Shown here in pieces: positions 27,194 to 36,428 of a stretch of DNA of 64,000 nucleotides. The translations under genes were made by a program, and so were the position numbers. The stretch is from an uncultured Pseudomonadota bacterium. GTDB taxonomy: Bacteria; Pseudomonadota; Alphaproteobacteria; RF32; CAG-239. The notes below the pieces were generated by a model that saw nothing but the letters and a program-made list of their open reading frames with translations, was not told where the DNA came from and searched no databases. Numbering within the stretch: position 1 is the stretch's first letter; each line of letters begins with the position of its first letter. The stretch lies in assembly GCA_902788365.1 (NCBI GenBank), contig CADAJN010000004.1, positions 62,001-126,000 on the forward strand, in the 5' to 3' direction.

Positions 27194-30100
27194 GTGTCTA
27201 AGAAAAAAATGATTTTAATTGCCATCTGTGTTGTGGCAGGCATTGTCGGCGGTTTATTTTATTATGTAACGCACATTGACTGGAATGCGCAAAAAGAAAG
27301 TATCGCCGCTCGCTTTTCCAAAACCTCGGGGCGTAAAATTGAATTTACCGGTAATTTAAGCGTGTCATTGTTCCCGTCGCCGCACTTAGAAGCCAATGAT
27401 GTCAATATTTTAAACGATGAAACCTCCGAAAAACTAGCTACCGTTGCCACTTTGGAAGCCGAACTGTCTTTGCGAGCCTTACTCAAAGGAATTCCTGATA
27501 TTAAATCCATGACGCTCATCGGTTCGGAATTTTGGTTTATTGTTGATGAAAACGGCGTTTCCAACTGGCATCAAAAGCAAAAATCGCAACTTTTGGACAT
27601 GGATTTGGAAACGGGATTGCAAAAACTCAATGTGCGTAATTCTCTGCTTCATTATCGCAATAAAAAATATGATTTCAATCAAGAACTTACTCAGGTTAAT
27701 GCCGAAATATTGGCTAAATCGCTGGTCGGACCATATCGTTTAGACGGCAACTTTGTTAAAGACAGCGATCATTTCGGGGTAGCCGTTAATATCGGCGACT
27801 TTTCGCAAGCAGACGATGTCAGCGTCAGTTTTGCCCTCACCCACCCAAATTCGGAAAGTTTTTTGCGCTATGACGGCACCTATAACTTTTTGACCGGAAA
27901 CTTTAAAGGCGACTTAAGCGGTAATGCCAAACGCGCAGCCGATTTTATCAATATTGTATTCGGACAATCGTGGCTCAGCGATGAATTTAACCGCCAACTA
28001 CTGTTTTCGGTTACTGCGGAAGCCGATAAAAAAGAGCTTAAACTGTCAAGCTTTGCCCTCAAATTCAGCAACTATATAGAAGGCTCCGGACAAATTAACA
28101 TTCCATGGCCGACCGCAGAAGACCCTTATCCTCTGATTACCTTACAATATCAGATGGTTAATGTTGATGTGCAACCGTTGCTGCTCAGATTACAACAATC
28201 CGTTAAAGCATGGCAACAGCAACAAAAGAAATTTGAGCCGAATTGGCCGCTTAATGTGCAATTTGATTTAGAATCGGAACGTGTGATATTGAGCAACAAA
28301 TCCGGCGGTTTTGTTGAAAATGTATCGGCCAAAGGTTCGTGGCAAAACAATGAATTTAACCTAGACGAGTTATATGTGGCCTGTCCGGGCAACATTGTGC
28401 TGACGCTATCGGGCAATGTGCGTGCCGAAAACAATTTGCCGCGTTATTTTGCCAAAACCAAATTTGAAGGCAAGCACTTGCTGGAATTTCTAAACACTTT
28501 CGGTGCCGATATTACACCGCCTAATCAATCGGCCTATCGCAATGTTAATTTAGACTTCAACATTGTCGGAAACCCTTTGGGCGGCACTGTTAATGAAGCT
28601 AAACTGATGTTGGATAAGGCTCATTATAAATTTAGCGGTCAATATGATTTAACCACCGAAAAGCCAACTCTGCAACTTAACATAACGGCCGATAAAGTTA
28701 ACTTTGATAACTATTTGCCGGCACAAGACGCATCTCTTGATACCAAACAAGCCTTTGATGCCGATTTGCAAAAGCTGAGATCATTAAACAACAATAATTG
28801 GAAAATCAACTTTACGACCGATTCTGCCGTTATTCGCGGTGTGCCATATAACGGTTTCGGTTTTCAATTATCTACTGAAGATAACGTCTTGCATTTGGTT
28901 GATGTTAAGGCAGATGATGTATTGGGAGCCAAAGTTCGTCTCAGTGCCGATATCGGCGCTTTAAATACCGAAAATCCGGTTGTTCAGGCTTTGGAATATG
29001 ATATTTCAACATCTGATATTTCACCGATTTTGACTAAGTTACAGCTTGATTTACCTTATCCTGATTTGTATAAAAACAAAAACATTCAATCGTCGGGCAA
29101 CTTCAAAGGAAATTTAGAGCAAGCCGACGCAAATCTGAATGCTAAAATCGGCAATTTACAACTTAGCTACAGCGGCAACATTTCCAAACAACAGGAATTC
29201 AATTTTGCTGGTCACGGCGAAATTAAAACCATAAATTTAAGCGAGCTGATCAACAATTTAGGCGGAAAATTCAAAAAATTGACCAATAACAGTGTCTTTA
29301 ACTGCGCCGGCAACATCAAAGGTCATAGTTCAAATTGGCAGTTATCCGATTTAGACTGCGTGATCGGAACCGCGCAATACAGCGGCGATGTAAATATTCA
29401 AACCAGTGATGCGCTGACCAATATCTCCGGCGACATCAAAGCGTCAGAGTTTGATTTAAGCACAGTTTTAGACATTAAATCTGAAAACAAAAAAACGGTG
29501 GCCAAAACGTCACAAAACACATTTTTAAATAAACCGAATTGGAACAACGATACTATCAGCTATGAATTTTTCAAGGATAAAGTTATTGATTTAAAACTGA
29601 ATACCGACAAAGCTTTTTATGAAAACGTTTTGTTTAATCGGCTGACAGCACACATACGAAACAGTGCTAATATATTAGCTTTGGAAGATTTAAGCTTTGA
29701 ATATAAAAATGCCGATTACAGCGGTGAGGTGCAGGTTAGCTATGCGGATATGCCGAAAATTTCCGGCAACATTCGCGGCGGTAATATCGGTTTATCAAAT
29801 ATCGGCGGCTCGGTGTATAAGGCCACTGATGGCAACTTGAGTTTTTCAACTACATTTAGTGCCGATGCAACTTCCGAAGCCGCCTTCATGAACAGCTATA
29901 CGGGTATTCTGGAATTTGTCATTGACAGTTTGAACATAAACGGATTTGACTTTGCAGCCATTGTTAAGGATTTACAAACCAGAGAATATGCTAAAGGTCT
30001 GTTTCAGGTGGTGCATGACAGTTTGCAGAGCGGTTACACATATTTTGAAAATTTGACCGGACAAGTGGAAATCAGCAACGGTGTTATCAATTTTAACTCT

Positions 30101-31444
30101 CTGGTATTAAAAAACAATGATGTGACCATTATTCCCGCAGGTCAGGCACAAATGGCATCTTGGCAAACAGAAAACCTTTGGACGGTAACGCTCAACCAGC
30201 GTCCGGATATGCCGGCATTTTCTTTCAGCTTAAACGGTGCCATTGATAACCCGACACTGGAAATTAAAATTGATGACATTGTTAAAAAATATGATGAATT
30301 TTGGGAAAAAGAAGCTGCTGCCAGACGGCAAAAACAAGAAGCCGAACAACGTGAAAAAGAACGCCTGATGCAAAATGCGCAACAACAGGTCAGCAAAGCG
30401 CTTGATAAGCTTAAAACAGTTAATGATGCCTACTTGCAAAGTCGTAATCTGACCAAACTACCGGCTTCTCTTGCTCTTTATGATAAATATATAAGCCGCT
30501 TGGAAGCCATTCAAAAAGATTTATCCGATTTACAATCTTTACCGCAACGGCAAAATTATCTAAATGAAGACTCGCAAAGAATTGAACAGCAAGCTCAGCA
30601 ATATATGGAAGAGTTGCAAGATATTGAGGCCGAACGCCAACCGCTTTATGAAGACGATGTGCGGGCGCGTTTTGCTGCCACAAAAGAGACCGTTCAGGCT
30701 TTGAAAGATAACAACACCGTATTTTATGATTCATATCAAAAAATGTTGCAAGATAAATTTGCCGAATTGCGTAATTATAAATCTATCAGCTATATGTTGA
30801 ATAATAACGATTTGCTTGATATGCAACGCCAAATAGATCAGTTGCGTAATGATTTTTGGGATAAATGCTATCAGTTCAGCGACAAGTTTACACAATATAT
30901 CGGTATTGAAAAAACAGAAGATATTGAAGACGCTACGGCTAATTTGCAAACCGCTATTGACGGCATTGAATATCTGCAAAACCAAATGAAGGACATTCAG
31001 CAGAAAATGGAAAAACAGCTGGATACAATTATTGCCGAGCGCAAAAAAGTATTTGAAGAGGAAGAAGCCAAAGCCGCCGAAGAAGAAGCCGCTCGTTTGG
31101 CTAAAGAAGAAGCCGAACAAGCCGCATTAAAACGTGCCGCGGAAAAAGTTCAGGCTAAAACCAAAGCCAAAGAAAATTTAACTCCGGAGCCGTTTAAGAA
31201 ATCAACATCGCAAAAAGATGATGCTGATAAATCGGTTGCGCCAAATCAACAAGCCGACTTGCAAAAAGCAAAAAAGCAAAACACTTTGCAAACGCTTGAC
31301 AATATTTTAATTAACAACGAAGTCAGCGGAACCATCACAAAATCGTATGAAGATATACCGGAATACAAATTACCGGGATTAGGTATTTTGCAGCCGATGG
31401 AAGGTAAGGTGCCGGAAACTTCGGGAAAAATTATCGTAAAATAA
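27194..31444 (+). CDS. Large AsmA-family protein with C-terminal coiled coil
   Basis: A 1416-aa envelope protein. Residues 6-27 are a membrane anchor, followed by the AsmA signature IDWNAQKESIAARFSKTSGRKIEFTGNL, and then about 1000 residues of beta-rich repeats typical of the AsmA/TamB-like bridge proteins that move lipids between the membranes. The AsmA C-terminal region (SFSTTFSADATSEAAF, GYTYFENLTGQVEISNGV) ends near residue 1030. After that comes a charged coiled coil to about 1330 (KEAAARRQKQEAEQREKERL and EEEEAKAAEEEAARLAKEE), an addition to the usual architecture. The start is GTG at 27194 with a GGAGGT site. Lipid transport is inferred from the family. Confidence 0.85.
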   Translation: MSKKKMILIAICVVAGIVGGLFYYVTHIDWNAQKESIAARFSKTSGRKIEFTGNLSVSLFPSPHLEANDVNILNDETSEKLATVATLEAELSLRALLKGIPDIKSMTLIGSEFWFIVDENGVSNWHQKQKSQLLDMDLETGLQKLNVRNSLLHYRNKKYDFNQELTQVNAEILAKSLVGPYRLDGNFVKDSDHFGVAVNIGDFSQADDVSVSFALTHPNSESFLRYDGTYNFLTGNFKGDLSGNAKRAADFINIVFGQSWLSDEFNRQLLFSVTAEADKKELKLSSFALKFSNYIEGSGQINIPWPTAEDPYPLITLQYQMVNVDVQPLLLRLQQSVKAWQQQQKKFEPNWPLNVQFDLESERVILSNKSGGFVENVSAKGSWQNNEFNLDELYVACPGNIVLTLSGNVRAENNLPRYFAKTKFEGKHLLEFLNTFGADITPPNQSAYRNVNLDFNIVGNPLGGTVNEAKLMLDKAHYKFSGQYDLTTEKPTLQLNITADKVNFDNYLPAQDASLDTKQAFDADLQKLRSLNNNNWKINFTTDSAVIRGVPYNGFGFQLSTEDNVLHLVDVKADDVLGAKVRLSADIGALNTENPVVQALEYDISTSDISPILTKLQLDLPYPDLYKNKNIQSSGNFKGNLEQADANLNAKIGNLQLSYSGNISKQQEFNFAGHGEIKTINLSELINNLGGKFKKLTNNSVFNCAGNIKGHSSNWQLSDLDCVIGTAQYSGDVNIQTSDALTNISGDIKASEFDLSTVLDIKSENKKTVAKTSQNTFLNKPNWNNDTISYEFFKDKVIDLKLNTDKAFYENVLFNRLTAHIRNSANILALEDLSFEYKNADYSGEVQVSYADMPKISGNIRGGNIGLSNIGGSVYKATDGNLSFSTTFSADATSEAAFMNSYTGILEFVIDSLNINGFDFAAIVKDLQTREYAKGLFQVVHDSLQSGYTYFENLTGQVEISNGVINFNSLVLKNNDVTIIPAGQAQMASWQTENLWTVTLNQRPDMPAFSFSLNGAIDNPTLEIKIDDIVKKYDEFWEKEAAARRQKQEAEQREKERLMQNAQQQVSKALDKLKTVNDAYLQSRNLTKLPASLALYDKYISRLEAIQKDLSDLQSLPQRQNYLNEDSQRIEQQAQQYMEELQDIEAERQPLYEDDVRARFAATKETVQALKDNNTVFYDSYQKMLQDKFAELRNYKSISYMLNNNDLLDMQRQIDQLRNDFWDKCYQFSDKFTQYIGIEKTEDIEDATANLQTAIDGIEYLQNQMKDIQQKMEKQLDTIIAERKKVFEEEEAKAAEEEAARLAKEEAEQAALKRAAEKVQAKTKAKENLTPEPFKKSTSQKDDADKSVAPNQQADLQKAKKQNTLQTLDNILINNEVSGTITKSYEDIPEYKLPGLGILQPMEGKVPETSGKIIVK

Positions 31445-31524
31445 TTTTTTTAAATAAAGGTTGTTAAATTATTTTCACGATATATAGTTATAACATAAAA
31501 ACATAAATTATTTAGGAGATGACA

Positions 31525-32412
31525 ATGAACAAAAGACCAGAAGTATGTGTATTGCCGGTAGCGGGGCTTTCCACACGAAATTTGCCGACAACAAAAGTTT
31601 TGCATAAAGGCTTTATGACTCTAGATAACATTCCTGTTATTCAATATGCAGTCAATGCCTGCGCTGAAGCCGGTATTAAAGAAATTGTTTTTATATACAG
31701 CGATGAAGCATGTAAGCGCATGTTTGAAAAATATTATACGCCGGCACCGGAGTTGGAAGCCAAATTGGCGGCACAAAACAAAAAAGAGTTGTTAGCGGCC
31801 GTGCAACGCATTATTCCGGCCGGTATGAAATCTTCATTTGCTCGTCAGAGTGAACCTAAAGGTAACGGGCACGCTATTTTAATGGCTAAAGACATCATCG
31901 GTGAGCGTGACTTTGCGGTGATGTGGGTTGATGACGTTTACTTAAACAAAGGCGGAAAAGGTATTTTGCAACAATTGTGCGAAGTTTATGAAAAAACCGG
32001 CGGCATTGTTGAAAACATTATGGAATGTCCGCGTGAAGACATGGTGCGTTATGGCGCGCTGATTGGTGCCGAGCGCAACGGTAATATCGTTAAAGCACGC
32101 GGTTTGGTGGAAAAACCGAAACTGGAAGAAGTGCCGTCAAACTATGCTTCTATGGGACCATATATTATTCCGAACGAAGTGATGAAAGTGCTGCCGGAAG
32201 TTACAAAAGGCTCTAACGGCGAAATCAATTTGACCGATGCGCTGAATTTGGCAGCCGCACGCGGTATGCCGATTTACGGCGTTTTGTGCGATGCTGTGCG
32301 ATATGATTGCGGCACTAATCTGGATTTGCAAAAATCTAACATTAAATTGAGTTTGGAAAATAATCCGGCGTTACGCGAGTGGACGCGGCAAATTTTAGAT
32401 AAGCTACAATAA
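31525..32412 (+). CDS. galU: UTP-glucose-1-phosphate uridylyltransferase (divergent)
   Basis: Forms UDP-glucose, the precursor for glycolipids and, through Ugd (57769-59073), UDP-glucuronate. The nucleotide loop is GLSTRNLPTTK (residues 14-24), where the family usually has GLGTRFLPATK, so it is a diverged member. Other landmarks are the NGHAIL motif, VMWVDDVYL with the metal Asp, LVEKPKLEEVPSNYASMGPYI, and the C-terminal VRYDCGTNLDLQKSNI. Start: a GGAG at 31515-31518 fits the second of two ATGs (31525) better than the first (31519). Length 295 aa is normal. Confidence 0.85.
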   Translation: MNKRPEVCVLPVAGLSTRNLPTTKVLHKGFMTLDNIPVIQYAVNACAEAGIKEIVFIYSDEACKRMFEKYYTPAPELEAKLAAQNKKELLAAVQRIIPAGMKSSFARQSEPKGNGHAILMAKDIIGERDFAVMWVDDVYLNKGGKGILQQLCEVYEKTGGIVENIMECPREDMVRYGALIGAERNGNIVKARGLVEKPKLEEVPSNYASMGPYIIPNEVMKVLPEVTKGSNGEINLTDALNLAAARGMPIYGVLCDAVRYDCGTNLDLQKSNIKLSLENNPALREWTRQILDKLQ

Positions 32413-32430
32413 ATAAGGCATTATCTGAGG

Positions 32431-32524
32431 TTCTATGGTCGCGCTTCGCTTGCCATAGGATGACAGTTTTAAAAATGCTTGTCATAGGATGACAGTTTTA
32501 AAAACGCTTGCCATAGGATGACGG
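32431..32524. repeat. Hairpin followed by 2.6 copies of a 29-bp tandem repeat
   Basis: The gap between galU and the rsmB-like gene (32413-32845, about 430 bases) holds no gene. It starts with a hairpin (CTATGG/CCATAG) ending in GGATGAC, then tandem 29-bp units at 32449-32477, 32478-32506 and 32507-32524 (partial), each carrying CATAGGATGAC. After the parS palindrome, the rest of the gap (32572-32845) is AT-rich and I see no further element there. Confidence 0.8.
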
Positions 32525-32535
32525 CCTTAGATATA

Positions 32536-32571
32536 TTCTGTCCAATGTTTCACGTGAAACATTGGACAGAA
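32536..32571. promoter_or_regulatory. parS: parS centromere site within a 36-bp perfect palindrome
   Basis: TGTTTCACGTGAAACA at 32546-32561 is the canonical ParB-binding parS sequence. The palindrome extends 10 more bases each side (TTCTGTCCAA and TTGGACAGAA), making 36 bases in all. Chromosomal parS sites usually lie close to the replication origin, so this window may be origin-proximal. parA and parB are not in the window, and no second copy of the motif was found here. Confidence 0.88.
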
Positions 32572-32845
32572 ATCATTTAAATAACCTATTCATATTTCTT
32601 ATTTAAAAAATTTTGTTCATAATTTATTCTATATTTTATGGCAAGAAAAATCTTATAAATTTAGTTAATATTTTGACGAAATTTATGTAATAACTGTTGT
32701 TTTTATATCACAACAATTTATACTGCTTGCAATGCCTTGTTACACTCAGATCGGCTGCGTATTAAGTTTTCATCATTAGTGCTTTAAAAACTTGTTGTTT
32801 TTAGAACGCTTTTTGTTTATATTGACCGCAATTAAGGAGAAGATG

Positions 32846-34063
32846 ATGCAACTGAGCGCCAAATATCAAGCCGTTTTGGAAATTATGCAAAAAATCTGGC
32901 AAGACCAATACCCTGCCGATAACATCATTAAAGAATATTTGCGCAACCGTAAATACATCGGTTCAAAAGACCGTAAGTTTATTACTAATACGCTATGGGA
33001 TATTATTCGGCATCGCAGCCGGTTGGAGTTTGATACCGGTTGTTGCGAGCCACGCATGCTTTTGCTTACCTATTTGCAACAAAAAGATGAAGATTTGGAT
33101 ATTGCCGCCGACGGATCGGAATATGGCTTAGCTACAGTCAGCAAAGAAGAAAAAGCCAATCTGGCGCAACTTAATCAAGAGGTTTATCCCGAACATATTG
33201 AAAGAGAATGTCCCAAATGGCTGTATGAAAAAATCGGTTCACCGGCGTTGGTGGAATCACTGAACACAACTGCAACGGCCGATATTCGCGCCAACTTCAT
33301 CAGCCGTGAAGATGCTAAACAAAATTTGCAAAAAGAAGGATTGTTTTTTTCATTTTCGCCATACTCGCCGTTTGGCTTGCGGGCATTTGAGCGCATCAAT
33401 TTACAAAACTGCATTGCCTATCAAAACGGTGACATTGAAGTGCAAGACGAATCATCTCAGCTCGGTGCCATTTTATGTGATGTGCGGCCGGATATGAGAG
33501 TGATTGACTATTGTTGCGGCGGCGGGGGTAAGAGTATGTTACTCGGTATGCTGATGAACAACAAAGGCGAAATTTGGGCGCACGATAAAAATCCGCAACG
33601 CATGCAAGGGTTGAAAGCACGCGCCGAACGCTTAAAAATCAGCAACATTAAACCGATTGAAAAACTTAAGCCAAATGATTTGTTTGACCGATTCGTGATT
33701 GATGCGCCCTGCTCAGGCAGCGGCACATGGCGACGTGCGCCGGACGCTAAATATCGCTTAACCCCAAAACAGCTCAAAACCATTGAACAGGCTCAAAGCG
33801 AAATTTTGGAGCTGGCAGTTCATCATATTAAAACCGGCGGGCGCATAGTTTATATGACCTGCTCGGTGTTGCCGGAAGAAAACGAAGCACAAATTGAGGC
33901 TTTTTTGCAAAAACACCCGCAGTGGACAACCGTTGATATGCAAAAGCTATGGGAACGTAAGCTGGAAATACCCTACCCGTTTAATGAAAAACGTTGGCTG
34001 AAATGTTCGCCTTTGACCACACAAACCGACGGATTTTTTGTATGCGTGTTGCAAAAAAATTGA
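32846..34063 (+). CDS. RsmB/NOL1-family RNA cytosine-C5 methyltransferase
   Basis: S-adenosylmethionine-dependent enzyme that makes 5-methylcytosine in rRNA or tRNA. The two catalytic cysteine motifs are APCSGSGTWRR and MTCSVLPEENE; the cofactor loop is VIDYCCGGGGKSMLLG. The N-terminal helical part resembles the NusB-like domain of RsmB. Start: GGAG at 32836-32839 fits the ATG at 32846 best; an adjacent ATG at 32843 is possible. Length 405 aa is normal. RsmB (m5C967) is the nearest characterised relative, but the exact target is not determined. Confidence 0.88.
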   Translation: MQLSAKYQAVLEIMQKIWQDQYPADNIIKEYLRNRKYIGSKDRKFITNTLWDIIRHRSRLEFDTGCCEPRMLLLTYLQQKDEDLDIAADGSEYGLATVSKEEKANLAQLNQEVYPEHIERECPKWLYEKIGSPALVESLNTTATADIRANFISREDAKQNLQKEGLFFSFSPYSPFGLRAFERINLQNCIAYQNGDIEVQDESSQLGAILCDVRPDMRVIDYCCGGGGKSMLLGMLMNNKGEIWAHDKNPQRMQGLKARAERLKISNIKPIEKLKPNDLFDRFVIDAPCSGSGTWRRAPDAKYRLTPKQLKTIEQAQSEILELAVHHIKTGGRIVYMTCSVLPEENEAQIEAFLQKHPQWTTVDMQKLWERKLEIPYPFNEKRWLKCSPLTTQTDGFFVCVLQKN

Positions 34064-34186
34064 TTTGCAGTTATTTTGTTTGTGTCATACGCAAGATTTA
34101 GCTGTATATAATCATTCTTTTTACTTTACGAATGGTGCTTTTCGTTGTATATTTTGCGCAAAATAATCGTTTTTAGGGAGATAAAA

Positions 34187-35506
34187 ATGAAATTAAAACA
34201 TATTTTAGCTGCTTTTTTGCTGATATGGAGTTTACCGGCACAAGCCGAGTTGCGGATTGATGTGGCCGGTGCCGAACGTAAACCGATGCCGATTGCAGTG
34301 CCGGAAATGATTGGTTCTAATTCCAACATTTTTAACAAAATTATCGGCACCAATTATGGCGACAAAGTGCGCGAGGTAATGGTGGCAGACTTGGAACGCA
34401 GCGGGTTATTCAATATTTTGCCGGAAAAAAGCTATATTGAAAAAATGACCAACATTAACTATGTGCCAAGCTTTGTTGACTGGAATGCCATTAAAGCCCA
34501 AGTTTTGGTGCAGAGCAAAATTATGGAGCTTCCGGGTGATAAATTGCAAGTAGATTTTCGTTTGTGGGACGTGGTTACCGAAAAAGAAATGCTCGGCAAA
34601 ACATTTTCTACAACAAAAAACAACTGGCGCAGATTGGCGCATGTGGTGGCCGATGCCATTTATGAACGCTTAACCGGTGAAAAAGGTTATTTCAATACAC
34701 GCATTGTTTATGTTTCGGAAGTCGGTTTGGCAACGCGTCGCGTAAAACGTTTGGCGATTATGGATCAGGACGGCGAAAATCATCGCTTTTTAACCGACGG
34801 GCGTAACTTGGTTTTAACACCACGGTTTTCACCGAACATGCAAAAAATCACCTATTTGGAATATGCCGGCAATAATCCACGTGTTTATATGATGGATTTA
34901 AACTCGGGCAGCCGTCAGGTTTTGGGTAATTTTCCGGGTATGACGTTTGCGCCGGTATGGTCGCCGGATGGCAACAAGGTGTTGATGAGCTATGCACATA
35001 ACGGTGCAACCAATATTTACGAAATGAATCTTAACAGCCGACAAATTAAGCAAATTACGCATGGCAGTGCTATTGCAACGTCACCGAGCTATTCGCCGGA
35101 CGGTTCAAAAATTGTGTTTAACTCGGATATGGGCGGCAATCAGCAAATTTATGTAATGAATGCCGATGGCAGTAATGTGGAGCGCATCAGCTTCGGCAAA
35201 GGGCGCTATGCAACGCCGGTGTGGTCGCCGCGCGGGGACTATATTGCTTTTACGAAAATGGCAAACGGTGCGTTTTATATCGGCGTGATGGCGCCGGACG
35301 GCACGGGTGAACGCATTTTGGCTGACGGTTATTTGGTAGAAGGACCGACTTGGTCGCCAAACGGACGCGTTTTGATGTTCTTCCGTCAAGATAGAGGCTC
35401 GCCGGTTAAATTATATACCATTGATTTGACCGGTTATAACGAACGCCGCGTGATTACTCCGACAGATGCATCTGATCCGGCATGGTCACCGCTGTTGAAG
35501 TTATAA
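34187..35506 (+). CDS. tolB: Tol-Pal system protein TolB
   Basis: Periplasmic beta-propeller of the Tol-Pal complex, which holds the outer membrane to the cell wall and helps it constrict at division. Signal peptide residues 1-20 end in PAQA, cleaved before ELRIDV. The N-terminal TolB domain is followed by propeller blades with repeated SPDG, SPNG and SPRG motifs, each beginning WSP. The start at 34187 is set by AGGGAG 6 bases upstream. Length 439 aa is normal. The usual partners tolQ, tolR, tolA and pal are not in the window. Confidence 0.95.
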   Translation: MKLKHILAAFLLIWSLPAQAELRIDVAGAERKPMPIAVPEMIGSNSNIFNKIIGTNYGDKVREVMVADLERSGLFNILPEKSYIEKMTNINYVPSFVDWNAIKAQVLVQSKIMELPGDKLQVDFRLWDVVTEKEMLGKTFSTTKNNWRRLAHVVADAIYERLTGEKGYFNTRIVYVSEVGLATRRVKRLAIMDQDGENHRFLTDGRNLVLTPRFSPNMQKITYLEYAGNNPRVYMMDLNSGSRQVLGNFPGMTFAPVWSPDGNKVLMSYAHNGATNIYEMNLNSRQIKQITHGSAIATSPSYSPDGSKIVFNSDMGGNQQIYVMNADGSNVERISFGKGRYATPVWSPRGDYIAFTKMANGAFYIGVMAPDGTGERILADGYLVEGPTWSPNGRVLMFFRQDRGSPVKLYTIDLTGYNERRVITPTDASDPAWSPLLKL

Positions 35507-35530
35507 TCATCGGCTATATACACCGAACAT

Positions 35531-35560
35531 AAGGGAGCCTGTTAACGGCTCCTTTCTTAT
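35531..35560 (+). terminator. Intrinsic terminator after tolB
   Basis: GGAGCC/GGCTCC stem, with flanking A/T pairs and CTTTCTTAT after it. Confidence 0.75.
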
Positions 35561-35677
35561 GTGTCGGCAATCCATCAGCCTGATATGACGGAAACGGCAA
35601 GGATATTTTCTCCTTGATTTTTCGGTGCATTGCTATTATATTAAACTCCGAAATATTTGATTTTGAAAGGAAATAAT

Positions 35678-36187
35678 ATGCATCATCATGAAGATTTAGA
35701 ACCTAAAAAAGAACCACATCCAAAACCGAAAGATTGTGCATGCGAAACAGAAAATAAATGCGCATGCGGCTGTGGCGAAGGTCATTGCGGTTGCGGCTGC
35801 GATGAAGGTCATTGCGGCTGCGGTTGCGGCTGCGGTTGTAAAGGTAAGAAATTTTTTGCCAAACTGTTAGCGGCTTTAATTTTGTTTTTAGCCGGTTTCG
35901 GATTTGCTCATTTATGCTGCTGCGGTTGTCATCATCATAAAGCACCGCATATGCAACATTCATATTTGGCGGCAGCTAAGCAAAAAGCACCGGATTTTGC
36001 CGACGGAGCCAGCAACATCATCATTATTAACGCTGATGGTGAAGCTGAAATGGCACATCGTCCGTTCCACAAAAAACACCATCATCACATGAAAAAAATG
36101 AAGCAATATATGTCGGAAAATATACCGCAAACCGAAGAAAATGCAACTTCCGAACCGGTAGCGGATACACCGACAACAGAGGAATAA
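35678..36187 (+). CDS. Cys/His-rich single-pass membrane protein
   Basis: A 169-aa protein I do not recognise. Residues 20-54 hold 13 cysteines, mostly as alternating Cys-Gly, including the repeated unit GCxEGHCGCGC at 31-41 and 40-50. A membrane helix (59-79) is followed directly by LCCCGCHHH, and a His-rich stretch (KKHHHH) lies at 132-137. The N-terminus (MHHHED) is also His-rich. Metal binding (Zn, Cu, Ni or Fe-S related) is the natural inference, but no family is clear. The start at 35678 has a GAAAGGA site. Its own terminator follows. Confidence 0.8.
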   Translation: MHHHEDLEPKKEPHPKPKDCACETENKCACGCGEGHCGCGCDEGHCGCGCGCGCKGKKFFAKLLAALILFLAGFGFAHLCCCGCHHHKAPHMQHSYLAAAKQKAPDFADGASNIIIINADGEAEMAHRPFHKKHHHHMKKMKQYMSENIPQTEENATSEPVADTPTTEE

Positions 36188-36210
36188 TATAAGTTATAAG
36201 GCTTAGCAAG

Positions 36211-36238
36211 AAATCCCGTTGTCATGACGGGATTTTTT
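36211..36238 (+). terminator. Intrinsic terminator
   Basis: AATCCCGT/ACGGGATT stem followed by TTTTT, ending the Cys/His-rich protein gene. Confidence 0.85.
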
Positions 36239-36246
36239 GATATTGC

Positions 36247-36273
36247 CGAGATTCTCGCTTTCGCGAGAATGAC
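36247..36273. repeat. Short REP-like palindrome ending in ATGAC
   Basis: ATTCTCGC-TTTC-GCGAGAAT with a trailing GAC (reverse complement GTCATTCTCGCG), a widely seen style of intergenic repeat in proteobacteria. Related trailing GATGAC hairpins occur at 32431-32464, 45965-46058 and 46905-47003. Confidence 0.65.
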
Positions 36274-36299
36274 ATTTTTACTTTTTAAGACGAGTTTAG

Positions 36300-36428
36300 A
36301 AACCTCGGATAATGAGGCAGATGCGCTGCAACTTTAGAGCCTTCGGCGCTGCTTTAAGCAGTGAACGACGTGTAGAAACTACTACACGAGGAGAAAAGTT
36401 GCAAGCAGATGACCATTAGACGAGGTTT
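36300..36428. repeat. Long imperfect palindrome reaching into the FAD-protein gene
   Basis: Outer arms AAACCTCG (36300-36307) and CGAGGTTT (36421-36428) and inner arms GCAACTTT and AAAGTTGC enclose smaller hairpins, including GTGTAG/CTACAC. The right outer arm overlaps the last codons and stop (36416-36418) of the minus-strand FAD protein gene. It lies between convergent genes and might also end transcription. Confidence 0.65.

Noticed and set aside
31519-31524. Upstream ATG as galU start
   Set aside because: It sits directly on the GGAG ribosome binding site; ATG 31525 has normal spacing.
32449-32524. A possible CRISPR array
   Set aside because: The 29-bp units are directly adjacent with no spacers, and no cas gene is in the window.
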